Assembly: GCF_002902525.1 (NCBI RefSeq)
Contig: NZ_PPQZ01000031.1
Location: 1 to 47,486, forward strand
DNA from: Mammaliicoccus stepanovicii
GTDB taxonomy: Bacteria; Bacillota; Bacilli; Staphylococcales; Staphylococcaceae
Direction: 5' to 3'
DNA length: 47,486 nt
The translations under genes and the position numbers were made by a program. Under the pieces are notes generated by a model. The model was not told the origin of the DNA. It ran no database searches and saw only the letters and a list, made by a program, of their open reading frames with translations. Shown here piece by piece: positions 39,792 to 47,486 of the stretch (the first letter of the stretch is position 1; each line of letters begins with the position of its first letter).

Positions 39792-41219
39792 ATGCATTTT
39801 GAAACAATCATAGGTTTAGAAGTACACGTTGAATTAAAAACAGAATCAAAAATGTTCTCTTCATCACCAGCTCATTTTGGTGCTGAACCGAATACAAATA
39901 CAAATGTAGTAGATTTAGCTTATCCGGGTGTATTACCTGTAGTTAACAAAACTGCAGTGGACTGGGCAATGCGTGCAGCAATGGCATTAAACATGGATAT
40001 CGCTACAGAATCTAAATTTGATAGAAAAAACTATTTCTATCCAGATAATCCAAAGGCTTACCAAATTTCACAATTTGACCAACCGATTGGTGAAAATGGA
40101 TGGATTGATATTGAAGTAGATGGTGAAACGAAACGAATCGGCATAACGCGTTTACACATGGAAGAAGATGCTGGGAAATTATCACATAAAGATGGATATT
40201 CTTTAGTAGATTTAAACCGTCAAGGAACACCGTTAATTGAGATTGTGTCTGAACCAGATATTAGATCTCCAAAAGAGGCTTATGCTTATTTAGAGAAACT
40301 ACGTGCTATCATCCAATATACAGGTGTATCAGACTGTAAAATGGAAGAAGGCTCATTACGTTGTGATGCAAATATTTCATTACGTCCATATGGACAAGAA
40401 GAGTTTGGTACTAAAGCAGAGCTTAAAAACTTGAACTCATTCAACTACGTACGTAAAGGATTAGAACACGAAGAAAAACGACAAGCAGAAGTATTATTAT
40501 CTGGTGGAGAAATCTTACAAGAGACACGTCGTTTCAACGAATCAACAGGTGAGACAATCTTAATGCGTATTAAAGAAGGGTCAGATGATTACCGTTATTT
40601 CCCTGAACCTGACCTTGTACCATTATATGTTGATGAAGAATGGAAAGAACGTGTTCGTCAAACAATTCCAGATTTACCAGATGTTCGTAAAGAACGTTAT
40701 GTAAATGAGTTAGGTTTACCAGCATATGACGCTCATGTACTTACATTAACAAAAGAAATGTCTGATTTCTTTGAAGCATCATTAGACCATGGTGCAGATG
40801 TGAAATTAACTTCAAACTGGTTAATGGGGGGCGTAAATGAATATTTAAATAAAAATCAAATTGAACTACAAAATACAAAACTTACACCTGAAAATTTAGC
40901 TGGTATGATTAAGTTAATTGAAGATGGTACGATGAGTAGCAAAATTGCTAAAAAAGTCTTCCCTGAATTGGCGAAAAATGGTGGGGATGCTCATCAAATA
41001 ATGAAAGATAAAGGTCTTGTTCAAATTTCTGATGAAGCAACATTATTAGGATTTGTAACAGAAGCGTTGGATAATAATCCGCAATCTGTAGAAGATTTTA
41101 AAAATGGTAAAGGTAAAGCAATGGGCTTCTTAGTCGGACAAATTATGAAAATTTCTAAAGGACAAGCAAACCCTCAAGTTGTTAACCAATTACTAAAATC
41201 AGAATTAGAAAAAAGATAA
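39792..41219 (+). CDS. gatB: Asp-tRNA(Asn)/Glu-tRNA(Gln) amidotransferase subunit B
   Basis: 475 residues. [16 protein letters not shown] at the N-terminus, [37 protein letters not shown] and [10 protein letters not shown] mark the kinase domain that activates the mischarged tRNA. The helical tail and YqeY-like domain (from about 330) contact tRNA. It completes the gatCAB operon, which ends at a strong terminator. Confidence 0.97.
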   Translation: MHFETIIGLEVHVELKTESKMFSSSPAHFGAEPNTNTNVVDLAYPGVLPVVNKTAVDWAMRAAMALNMDIATESKFDRKNYFYPDNPKAYQISQFDQPIGENGWIDIEVDGETKRIGITRLHMEEDAGKLSHKDGYSLVDLNRQGTPLIEIVSEPDIRSPKEAYAYLEKLRAIIQYTGVSDCKMEEGSLRCDANISLRPYGQEEFGTKAELKNLNSFNYVRKGLEHEEKRQAEVLLSGGEILQETRRFNESTGETILMRIKEGSDDYRYFPEPDLVPLYVDEEWKERVRQTIPDLPDVRKERYVNELGLPAYDAHVLTLTKEMSDFFEASLDHGADVKLTSNWLMGGVNEYLNKNQIELQNTKLTPENLAGMIKLIEDGTMSSKIAKKVFPELAKNGGDAHQIMKDKGLVQISDEATLLGFVTEALDNNPQSVEDFKNGKGKAMGFLVGQIMKISKGQANPQVVNQLLKSELEKR

Positions 41220-41242
41220 TAAAAAGTAAATGAATCATAGGT

Positions 41243-41288
41243 GTCAGGTAGAAATCTTTTTTGTTAAAGATTTCTACCTGACTTTTTT
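41243..41288 (+). terminator. gatCAB terminator
   Basis: A 17-bp perfect stem (41243-41259 with 41266-41282), loop of 6 nt, then six T. Confidence 0.92.
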
Positions 41289-41396
41289 ATAAATAATTAT
41301 TTTTATTGAAATATAGTTATCATTATCTTATCGCTTGCATGGAGCGAGACTTAAAGTAAAATAGAAATTAACAATAATCTTTGGGGGATAAGTTAA

Positions 41397-42845
41397 ATGA
41401 CACAAATTAAAATTGCGAAGAATGATAATGAAATAAATTTAGAACTAGCTCAAGCAAATAGACACGGATTAATTGCAGGTGCAACTGGTACTGGAAAAAC
41501 AATTACACTTAAAGTTTTAGCAGAACAATTTTCTAAAGAAGGTGTACCCGTATTTCTATCAGATGTAAAAGGCGATATTTCTAGTTTAGCTGAAGCAGGC
41601 GTAATAAATGACAAAATACAAGAAAGATTGGATCAATTAAATATAGAAGATTTTAATCCAAATGCTTATCCTGTAACATTATTTGATGTGTTCCAAAAGA
41701 ACGGTGTACCAGTAAGAACTACTATTACTGAAATGGGTCCAATGCTAATTGGCAAATTATTAGAATTAAACAGTACGCAATTAGGCGTGTTAGATATTGT
41801 CTTTAAAGTAGCAGACGAAAGTGGATTATTATTAATCGATATGAAAGATTTTAAGGCGCTGCTTAAAGAAATAAATGATAATCGTACTACATATACAGAA
41901 CAATACGGTAATATTTCATCTGCCTCAATAGGCGCAATTCAACGTTCATTATTAAGATTAGAATCAGAAGGTGCGGAATTATTTTTCGGTGAACCAGCAC
42001 TTGAATTAGAAGATTTTATAAAATTTGATGAATCTGGCAGAGGGATGATTAATGTATTAGATGCTTCGGTTTTATATCAAAAGCCAAAACTGTATGCAAC
42101 GTTTTTACTATGGTTATTATCTGAGCTGTTTGAAAGTTTACCTGAAGTAGGCGATCCAGATAAACCTAAAATAGTATTCTTCTTTGATGAAGCACATTTA
42201 CTATTCAATAATAGCACTAAAGAAATTGTTGAAAAAGTAGAACAAGTTGTAAGGTTAATACGTTCAAAAGGTGTAGGAATTTATTTTGTGACTCAAAACC
42301 CGATTGATATTCCAGAATCAATATTAGGACAATTAGGTAATAGAGTACAACATGCATTAAGAAGTTATACACCTAAAGACCAGAAAGCAATTAAGAGTGC
42401 TGCACAAACATTCCGTCAAAATGATTCTTTCGACACAGCAAAAGTTATCGGAGAACTGAAAACAGGAGAGGCACTCGTGTCATTTTTAAATGAAGAAGGG
42501 CAACCAAATATTGTAGAACGTGCATTTATCCGTCCTCCAGAAAGTAAGATTGGTGTCATCGATGAAAAAGTAAAACAAGATTTAATAGTACATGCAGAAT
42601 TAAATCAAACATACAAAGAGACATTTGATCGTGAAAGTGCGTATGAATTATTACAGAAAAAAGTCGAAAAACAAACAGCACAAGATTCTAATCAAAAACA
42701 ATCGAAACACACATCTCATAAAGAACCTAAGAAGAAAGAAACAAAGTCGCAATTTCAAAAAGAATCTTCAAAAATACTATCATCTATTGGAAGACAAATT
42801 GGACGTGAAATCGTAAGGAATATATTTGGAACGAAGAGACGATAA
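41397..42845 (+). CDS. HerA-like ATPase (DUF853 family)
   Basis: 482 residues. Walker A GATGTGKT (28-35) in a HerA/FtsK-type fold, FLSDVKGDISSLAE, Walker B KIVFFFDEAHLLFN and the RSKGVGIYFVTQNPIDIPESILGQLGNRVQHALR sensor/arginine region. A charged tail of about 60 residues, rich in Lys and Gln (about 420-470), ends with a conserved-looking IGRQIGREIVRNIFG. Members of DUF853 (E. coli YjgR) have no settled function. From memory gatB is followed directly by dgkB in S. aureus, so this gene may be an insertion relative to that order. Confidence 0.85.
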   Translation: MTQIKIAKNDNEINLELAQANRHGLIAGATGTGKTITLKVLAEQFSKEGVPVFLSDVKGDISSLAEAGVINDKIQERLDQLNIEDFNPNAYPVTLFDVFQKNGVPVRTTITEMGPMLIGKLLELNSTQLGVLDIVFKVADESGLLLIDMKDFKALLKEINDNRTTYTEQYGNISSASIGAIQRSLLRLESEGAELFFGEPALELEDFIKFDESGRGMINVLDASVLYQKPKLYATFLLWLLSELFESLPEVGDPDKPKIVFFFDEAHLLFNNSTKEIVEKVEQVVRLIRSKGVGIYFVTQNPIDIPESILGQLGNRVQHALRSYTPKDQKAIKSAAQTFRQNDSFDTAKVIGELKTGEALVSFLNEEGQPNIVERAFIRPPESKIGVIDEKVKQDLIVHAELNQTYKETFDRESAYELLQKKVEKQTAQDSNQKQSKHTSHKEPKKKETKSQFQKESSKILSSIGRQIGREIVRNIFGTKRR

Positions 42846-42873
42846 TTATTTATACTTTCTTATCTATGATATT

Positions 42874-42882
42874 TGCTATAAT
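42874..42882 (+). promoter_or_regulatory. Extended -10 promoter of dgkB
   Basis: TGCTATAAT, 33 nt before the dgkB ATG, after the end of the ATPase gene with no clear terminator between. Confidence 0.55.
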
Positions 42883-42915
42883 ATAAAGATATAAGAATAT
42901 ACAAGAGGGATCTCA

Positions 42916-43881
42916 ATGAAAAAACGAGCTAGAATCATTTATAATCCTACATCAGGTAGAGAGTTGTTTAAACGTGCATTACCAGATGTATTGATCAAAT
43001 TAGAACAAGCAGGATATGAAACAAGTGCACATGCCACAACAAGTGCAGGAGACGCAACACAGGCAGCTAAAAAAGCACTAGAATATGATTATGATGTGAT
43101 TATTGCTGCTGGTGGCGATGGTACTTTAAACGAAGTCATTAATGGTATTGCTGAAGCTAAGAAACGTCCCAAACTTGGTTTAATCCCAATGGGAACAGTA
43201 AACGACTTTGGAAGAGCTTTACTCATACCAAATGATATAATGGAAGCTGTCGATACAATTATTAAAGGTGACTTAGTTCCTGTTGATGTCGGTAAGATGA
43301 ACAATCGTTATTTTATTAATATTGCTGGTGGTGGAAAGATCACTGAAGTGTCTTATGAAGCACCAAGTAAGTTAAAAACGATGGTTGGGCCGTTAGCCTA
43401 TTATATTAAAGGATTAGAAATGTTACCTCAAATTAAGGCAACGGATATAAGAATAGAATATGATGGCAATGTGTTTCAAGGAGAGGCAATGATGTTTTTA
43501 ATTGGATTAACAAATTCAATTGGGGGCTTCGAAAAATTAGTTCCAGATGCTGATATTAATGATGGCAATTTCACGCTGCTAATATTAGAGAAAGTTAATT
43601 TCGCCGAACTAGGACATATTATGACGTTAGCTTCTAGAGGTGATCATATTCACCATCCTAAAGTGCATTATACTAAAGCGAAAAATATTAACGTATCATC
43701 ATTTGAGCAAATTCAATTGAATGTTGATGGTGAATTTGGAGGCGTTTTACCTGCTAATTTCCTGAATTTAAAACAACATATACAAGTATTTTCTAAATTA
43801 GAACGTATTAAACGTGAGCACGGAATTGAAACTGTTGAAAAAGAAAGAGAAAGACTTCAAGAAGAACAAGTAGAAGAATAA
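42916..43881 (+). CDS. dgkB: Diacylglycerol kinase (lipid kinase family)
   Basis: 321 residues. RIIYNPTSGRELF at the N-terminus, the nucleotide-binding AAGGDGTLNEVINGIA, and LIPMGTVNDFGRAL are diagnostic of the DAGK catalytic family; GGFEKLVPDADINDGNFTLLI follows in domain 2. It rephosphorylates diacylglycerol released during lipoteichoic acid synthesis, which fits the LTA-synthase-like gene nearby. Soluble. Confidence 0.94.
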   Translation: MKKRARIIYNPTSGRELFKRALPDVLIKLEQAGYETSAHATTSAGDATQAAKKALEYDYDVIIAAGGDGTLNEVINGIAEAKKRPKLGLIPMGTVNDFGRALLIPNDIMEAVDTIIKGDLVPVDVGKMNNRYFINIAGGGKITEVSYEAPSKLKTMVGPLAYYIKGLEMLPQIKATDIRIEYDGNVFQGEAMMFLIGLTNSIGGFEKLVPDADINDGNFTLLILEKVNFAELGHIMTLASRGDHIHHPKVHYTKAKNINVSSFEQIQLNVDGEFGGVLPANFLNLKQHIQVFSKLERIKREHGIETVEKERERLQEEQVEE

Positions 43882-43893
43882 ATAAAGGAAAAT

Positions 43894-43917
43894 GGGACAT
43901 ATTAGTGTCCCTTTTTT
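43894..43917 (+). terminator. dgkB terminator
   Basis: GGGACA / TGTCCC with a 6-nt loop, then six T. An in-frame upstream start for the next gene (43905) would lie in this hairpin and is rejected. Confidence 0.8.
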
Positions 43918-43946
43918 CTATGTTATACAAGAAAGAGGTAGTTATT

Positions 43947-45314
43947 ATGACAAATGTCGTAAATAAGAATGAGACATATACTGGACAAGTTATAGATTTT
44001 ACACATGAAGGTCACGGTGTAGTAAAGTTTGATCGATTTCCAATTTTTGTTCCAAACGCAATTAAAGATGAGACGATAGAATTTAAAGTTATTAAAGTCA
44101 AAAAACAATTTGCGATAGGTAAACTATTAACAATTAAAGAAAAGTCTCAAGATAGAATTGAGGCACCTTGTGAATATTATAAAGAGTGTGGTGGGTGTCA
44201 ATTACAACATCTAAGCTACACTGCACAACTTGAAATGAAGAAAGAACAAGTCGTTAACTTGTTTCAACGGAAATCACATTTTGAAGATACTGTTATAAAC
44301 AATACAATCGGAATGGAAAATCCATGGCACTATAGAAATAAGTCACAAATTCCAGTTCAAAAAAATAGACAAGGTGAAATTGAGCTCGGATTTTATAGAC
44401 AGAGAAGTCATACATTAGTTGATATAAATCACTGTATGATACAAGACAAAAAACACGATCAAATCATGAATAAACTAAGAACAATGTTAGAACAGTTAAA
44501 TATGAATATCTATAATGAACAAAAGCATAAAGGCGAACTTAGACATATTATATTAAGAAGCGGTTATTATACAGAAGATACAATGATAATATTCGTTACA
44601 AATACGAAACAATTAAGCCATAAGAACAAGATAATCGACTATATTACAAATGAATTTGAGAATGTGGTCAGTATTAAACATAATATTAATCAAGAAAAAT
44701 CAAATGTCATAATGGGAAAAACATCCTATACCATTTATGGTAAAGACACAATTGAAGATCAATTAGCAGAATACCAATTTAAAATTTCTGATACATCATT
44801 TTATCAAATAAATCCCCAGCAGACCGAAAAATTATATAATAAAGCATTAGAATATGCACAACTAGATGGGGAGCAAACCGTAATAGATGCATATTGTGGA
44901 ATTGGTACTATAGGTACTTATATGTCCCAAAAAGCAAAACATGTATATGGTGTAGAGATTGTAGAAGAAGCTATAAAAAATGCTGAAGAAAATGCGAAAA
45001 TTAACCATGTAGAAAACGCAACATGGGAAGCAGGTAAAGCAGAAGACATCATATTAAAATGGAAAAAAGAAGGTATCAAACCAGAAGTCGTTATGGTCGA
45101 CCCACCAAGAAAGGGCTGCGATCAAACATTTATAGAAACACTTATAGAATTATCTCCAAAGCGTATCGTTTATATATCTTGTAACCCAGCAACACAAGTA
45201 AGAGATGTAGAGATATTGAAAGAAGCGGGATATAACCTGAAAGAAATTACACCCGTAGATATGTTCCCACATACAACACACGTAGAAACAGTAGCTTTGA
45301 TAGAAAAAAATTAG
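43947..45314 (+). CDS. rlmCD: 23S rRNA (uracil-5-)-methyltransferase, RlmCD/RlmD type
   Basis: 455 residues from ATG 43947 (AGAGGT 7 nt upstream). N-terminal TRAM domain, Fe-S cysteines CEYYKECGGCQ with a further Cys in INHCMIQ, SAM motif DAYCGIGTIGTYMS, MVDPPRKGCD and the nucleophilic Cys in VYISCNPATQVRD. In Gram-positive bacteria one such enzyme can methylate both U747 and U1939; which sites apply here cannot be told from sequence. Confidence 0.92.
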   Translation: MTNVVNKNETYTGQVIDFTHEGHGVVKFDRFPIFVPNAIKDETIEFKVIKVKKQFAIGKLLTIKEKSQDRIEAPCEYYKECGGCQLQHLSYTAQLEMKKEQVVNLFQRKSHFEDTVINNTIGMENPWHYRNKSQIPVQKNRQGEIELGFYRQRSHTLVDINHCMIQDKKHDQIMNKLRTMLEQLNMNIYNEQKHKGELRHIILRSGYYTEDTMIIFVTNTKQLSHKNKIIDYITNEFENVVSIKHNINQEKSNVIMGKTSYTIYGKDTIEDQLAEYQFKISDTSFYQINPQQTEKLYNKALEYAQLDGEQTVIDAYCGIGTIGTYMSQKAKHVYGVEIVEEAIKNAEENAKINHVENATWEAGKAEDIILKWKKEGIKPEVVMVDPPRKGCDQTFIETLIELSPKRIVYISCNPATQVRDVEILKEAGYNLKEITPVDMFPHTTHVETVALIEKN

Positions 45315-45360
45315 TTCAATGGAAAATAATGGGTTTATTTACAATAAAAACAAAAAACAC

Positions 45361-45390
45361 TTGAATAGATTTGTATAATAATATTATAAT
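45361..45390 (+). promoter_or_regulatory. Promoter of the phosphoglycerol transferase gene
   Basis: TTGAAT (45361-45366), 18-nt spacer, TATAAT (45385-45390), 54 nt before the ATG. Confidence 0.6.
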
Positions 45391-45444
45391 ATTTAGGTAT
45401 ATATAAATTGTTAATTTAAACTAAATGACACCACAGGAGGAATT

Positions 45445-47250
45445 ATGCAGATCATATTATTATTTTCAGTCAGTATTTTGTTATTTACAGTAGATATTCT
45501 TTTCTTTAAAGAAAAGAAAATTAAACCCATTTTGAAGAATATTTTAATTTATACGTTTGGTGTACATACAATAGCATTTGTTATCATGAAAGAAATTTTA
45601 GATAAGAAAACAATTTATCATGAGTCTGGATTGAATGTTTCATACTTCTTGAAATATTTTATATTTGCGTGTGTTATCGGATTAATTGTGATTTTTGTCA
45701 AAGCACTCTTAACGAAAAGCATTACAATTGAACGTAATCAAAAGCGATTAGGATTAGTCAGAGGTATTGTTACATTTATTTCAATTATATTTGTCATCAT
45801 AGGTAGTTTCTTATATTTTGGAACAGAGTGGTTCATCAATTTCTTTGGAAAACTAACGCCAGAACAGTTTATATTTAACTTTAATTCTCCAATTAAAGGA
45901 ACAGCTTCTGGCATTACAGGTCAAATTATTAACGGTCCTGTCATTTTATTATTAGGGATTTCAGTACCATTTTTAATAATAATGGTTCTAAATTTTGCGG
46001 TTGTAAGAAATGGAAAAACATTATTTACCGATCATATCATTAAATATGTAGGGTGGTTATTGTCGTTAATCATCATCGTATATGGTGTTCAATATAGTAT
46101 GGAACAACTTCAACTAAAAAAAGTGTATCAAGCATATTATGATGATTCAAATTATATTAAGGATAATTATAAAGCTCCAAAAACAACACAAATAACATTC
46201 CCTAAAAAGAAGAAAAATTTAATTCATATTTATTTAGAGTCTTATGAGAATAGTTATTTTGATGAATCTTCAGGTGGTTATATGAAGAAGAATTTAATGC
46301 CTGATTTAGAAAAATTGTATGATGAAGGAGTATCTTTCTCTAATACAACAAAGCGCGGTGGCCCTTATCAAACATATGGTTCAAGTTGGTCTGTAGCTTC
46401 TATGGTTAATATGAGTACAGGATTACCTTTAAAAATCCCAATGAATGGTAATGGATATGGCAAATCAGGTTATTTCTTACCTGGTGCTGTAGGTATTGGT
46501 GATATTTTAAACAAAGAAGGATATAATCAAACGGTTATGTTCGGAGCGGATGCTGACTTTGGTGGTCTGACAACATTCTTTACTACACATGGTAACTATA
46601 AAATTTATGATGTGAAACATGCACGTAAAATAAATAAAATCCCTAAAGACTATAAAGTCTGGTGGGGATATGAAGATAAAAAACTATATCAATTTGCAAA
46701 AGAAGAAATTACGAGATTGTCTAAAGAAGGTAAACCATTTAACTTTACAATGGAGAATGCAGATACACACTTCCCAGATGGATACATCGAAAAAGATACA
46801 CCACGTCCATTTGATAAACAATATTCGAATGTAATTTTCCATTCTCAAAAGCAGGTAACTGACTTCGTACGTTGGATACAGCAACAAGATTTCTATGATG
46901 ACACAGTGATTGTCTTAACTGGTGACCATTTAAGTATGGATAAGAAATATTTTAAAGATTTCAATCCGAAATACCATCGTAGTGTTACAAATTTAATTAT
47001 TAATGATAAGTTCAAATCTCAAAAACTTAAAACAACGAATCGACATTATGCACCATTTGATATGTATCCGACTATATTATCAAGTATGGGTGTGGATATT
47101 AAAGGTTCTAAATTAGGTCTAGGTACAGACTTATCATCCAATGAAAAGACATTGATTGAGCGTGATTCATTGAATAAAGTGAATGAAGAATTATCAAGAA
47201 AGAGTAACTACTACAATAAAGAATTTGTATCAGAAAGAAAAGTAAAATAA
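45445..47250 (+). CDS. LTA synthase/OpgB-type phosphoglycerol transferase (alkaline phosphatase superfamily)
   Basis: 601 residues. About five N-terminal membrane segments (1-205), then a large extracellular sulfatase-like domain. Metal-site motifs: LIHIYLESYENSYF (Glu), MENADTHFPDG (His) and LTGDHLSMD (Asp-His). The nucleophile region GGPYQTYGSSWSVASMVNMSTGLPL resembles the OpgB/MdoB branch more than LtaS. The likely role is transfer of phosphoglycerol from phosphatidylglycerol to a cell-envelope polymer; the acceptor is unknown. AGGAGG precedes the ATG. It is probably not the main LtaS. Confidence 0.82.
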   Translation: MQIILLFSVSILLFTVDILFFKEKKIKPILKNILIYTFGVHTIAFVIMKEILDKKTIYHESGLNVSYFLKYFIFACVIGLIVIFVKALLTKSITIERNQKRLGLVRGIVTFISIIFVIIGSFLYFGTEWFINFFGKLTPEQFIFNFNSPIKGTASGITGQIINGPVILLLGISVPFLIIMVLNFAVVRNGKTLFTDHIIKYVGWLLSLIIIVYGVQYSMEQLQLKKVYQAYYDDSNYIKDNYKAPKTTQITFPKKKKNLIHIYLESYENSYFDESSGGYMKKNLMPDLEKLYDEGVSFSNTTKRGGPYQTYGSSWSVASMVNMSTGLPLKIPMNGNGYGKSGYFLPGAVGIGDILNKEGYNQTVMFGADADFGGLTTFFTTHGNYKIYDVKHARKINKIPKDYKVWWGYEDKKLYQFAKEEITRLSKEGKPFNFTMENADTHFPDGYIEKDTPRPFDKQYSNVIFHSQKQVTDFVRWIQQQDFYDDTVIVLTGDHLSMDKKYFKDFNPKYHRSVTNLIINDKFKSQKLKTTNRHYAPFDMYPTILSSMGVDIKGSKLGLGTDLSSNEKTLIERDSLNKVNEELSRKSNYYNKEFVSERKVK

Positions 47251-47264
47251 CAGAATAAATGTTC

Positions 47265-47302
47265 AAAAGCTGATTTCATATATAATATGAGGTCAGCTTT
47301 TT
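47265..47302 (+). terminator. Terminator after the phosphoglycerol transferase gene
   Basis: AAAAGCTGA / TCAGCTTTT with inner TCATAT/ATATGA, then T-run. Confidence 0.85.
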
Positions 47303-47486
47303 AGTTTGTATCATTTTTATCAATTACTTATAATAGTATGTAATTAATTACATAATGTGTTTTTATATCTGACAAAATGTGAATGATATTAATTTAAAAA
47401 AGTATCATAGACATACAATAAATAGTATTAATTTTAGTTTTATTTTATAATGTAATTGTATGGGATATTAAGACTTGGTTACATGG
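47303..47486. other. AT-rich non-coding end of window
   Basis: No frame with a ribosome site. TATAAT-like sequences near 47446 could belong to a promoter of the next gene outside the window. Confidence 0.5.

Noticed and set aside
43905-43946. N-terminal extension of the rRNA methyltransferase
   Set aside because: The earlier in-frame start lies inside the dgkB terminator hairpin; ATG 43947 has a proper ribosome site.

Overview
The window is low-GC Gram-positive chromosome of the family Staphylococcaceae. The evidence is an agr quorum-sensing locus with a delta-haemolysin-like RNAIII, a bacterial NO synthase next to pheA, the pcrB-pcrA-ligA-camS and gatCAB-dgkB-rlmCD blocks, and AT-rich codon use throughout. 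The AgrD peptide core (VIRG-CNVFL) resembles, from memory, peptides of the sciuri/vitulinus group, so a Mammaliicoccus-like organism is likely (inference). I see no prophage, insertion sequence, CRISPR array, tRNA or rRNA.

Layout: 1-1357 holds the agr divergon: agrC (cut by the window edge), agrD and agrB leftward from P2, and a compact RNAIII with a TTG-started delta-toxin rightward from P3. 1569-9787 holds a lactonase, a nitrilase-type amidase, a two-gene ABC system of the FetAB/YbbLM type, an aldehyde dehydrogenase, a Gfo/Idh/MocA oxidoreductase with a small membrane protein, and a ProP-like MFS symporter. 9852-13333 holds an acetyltransferase, ppaC, pncA, a beta-helix protein of unknown role and a DUF1801 protein.

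13462-22335 is a long leftward block: hisZ-G-D-C-B-H-A-F-IE, a complete histidine pathway with the short HisG/HisZ pair and many overlaps, followed by nos and pheA. A strong promoter and an 18-bp palindrome precede hisZ. The window also encodes YerC (28635-28937), the TrpR-clan protein that comparative genomics has proposed as the histidine regulator HisR in Bacillales, so gene and candidate operator can be examined together.

22613-28937 holds an MFS transporter, the NAD salvage pair pncB-nadE (pncA is at 11130), a UPF0316/NETI pair, purB with a PurBox-like operator, and yerC. 29122-36001 holds a VanY-type lipoprotein and then the pcrB-pcrA-ligA-camS operon. 36063-47250 holds putP (leftward), gatCAB, a HerA-like ATPase, dgkB, an rRNA m5U methyltransferase and an LTA-synthase/OpgB-type phosphoglycerol transferase.

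Most of the window is conserved housekeeping. The parts most worth a second look are the agr variant with its minimal RNAIII, the his palindrome/YerC pairing, the CamS signal-peptide heptapeptide, and the isolated beta-helix protein.
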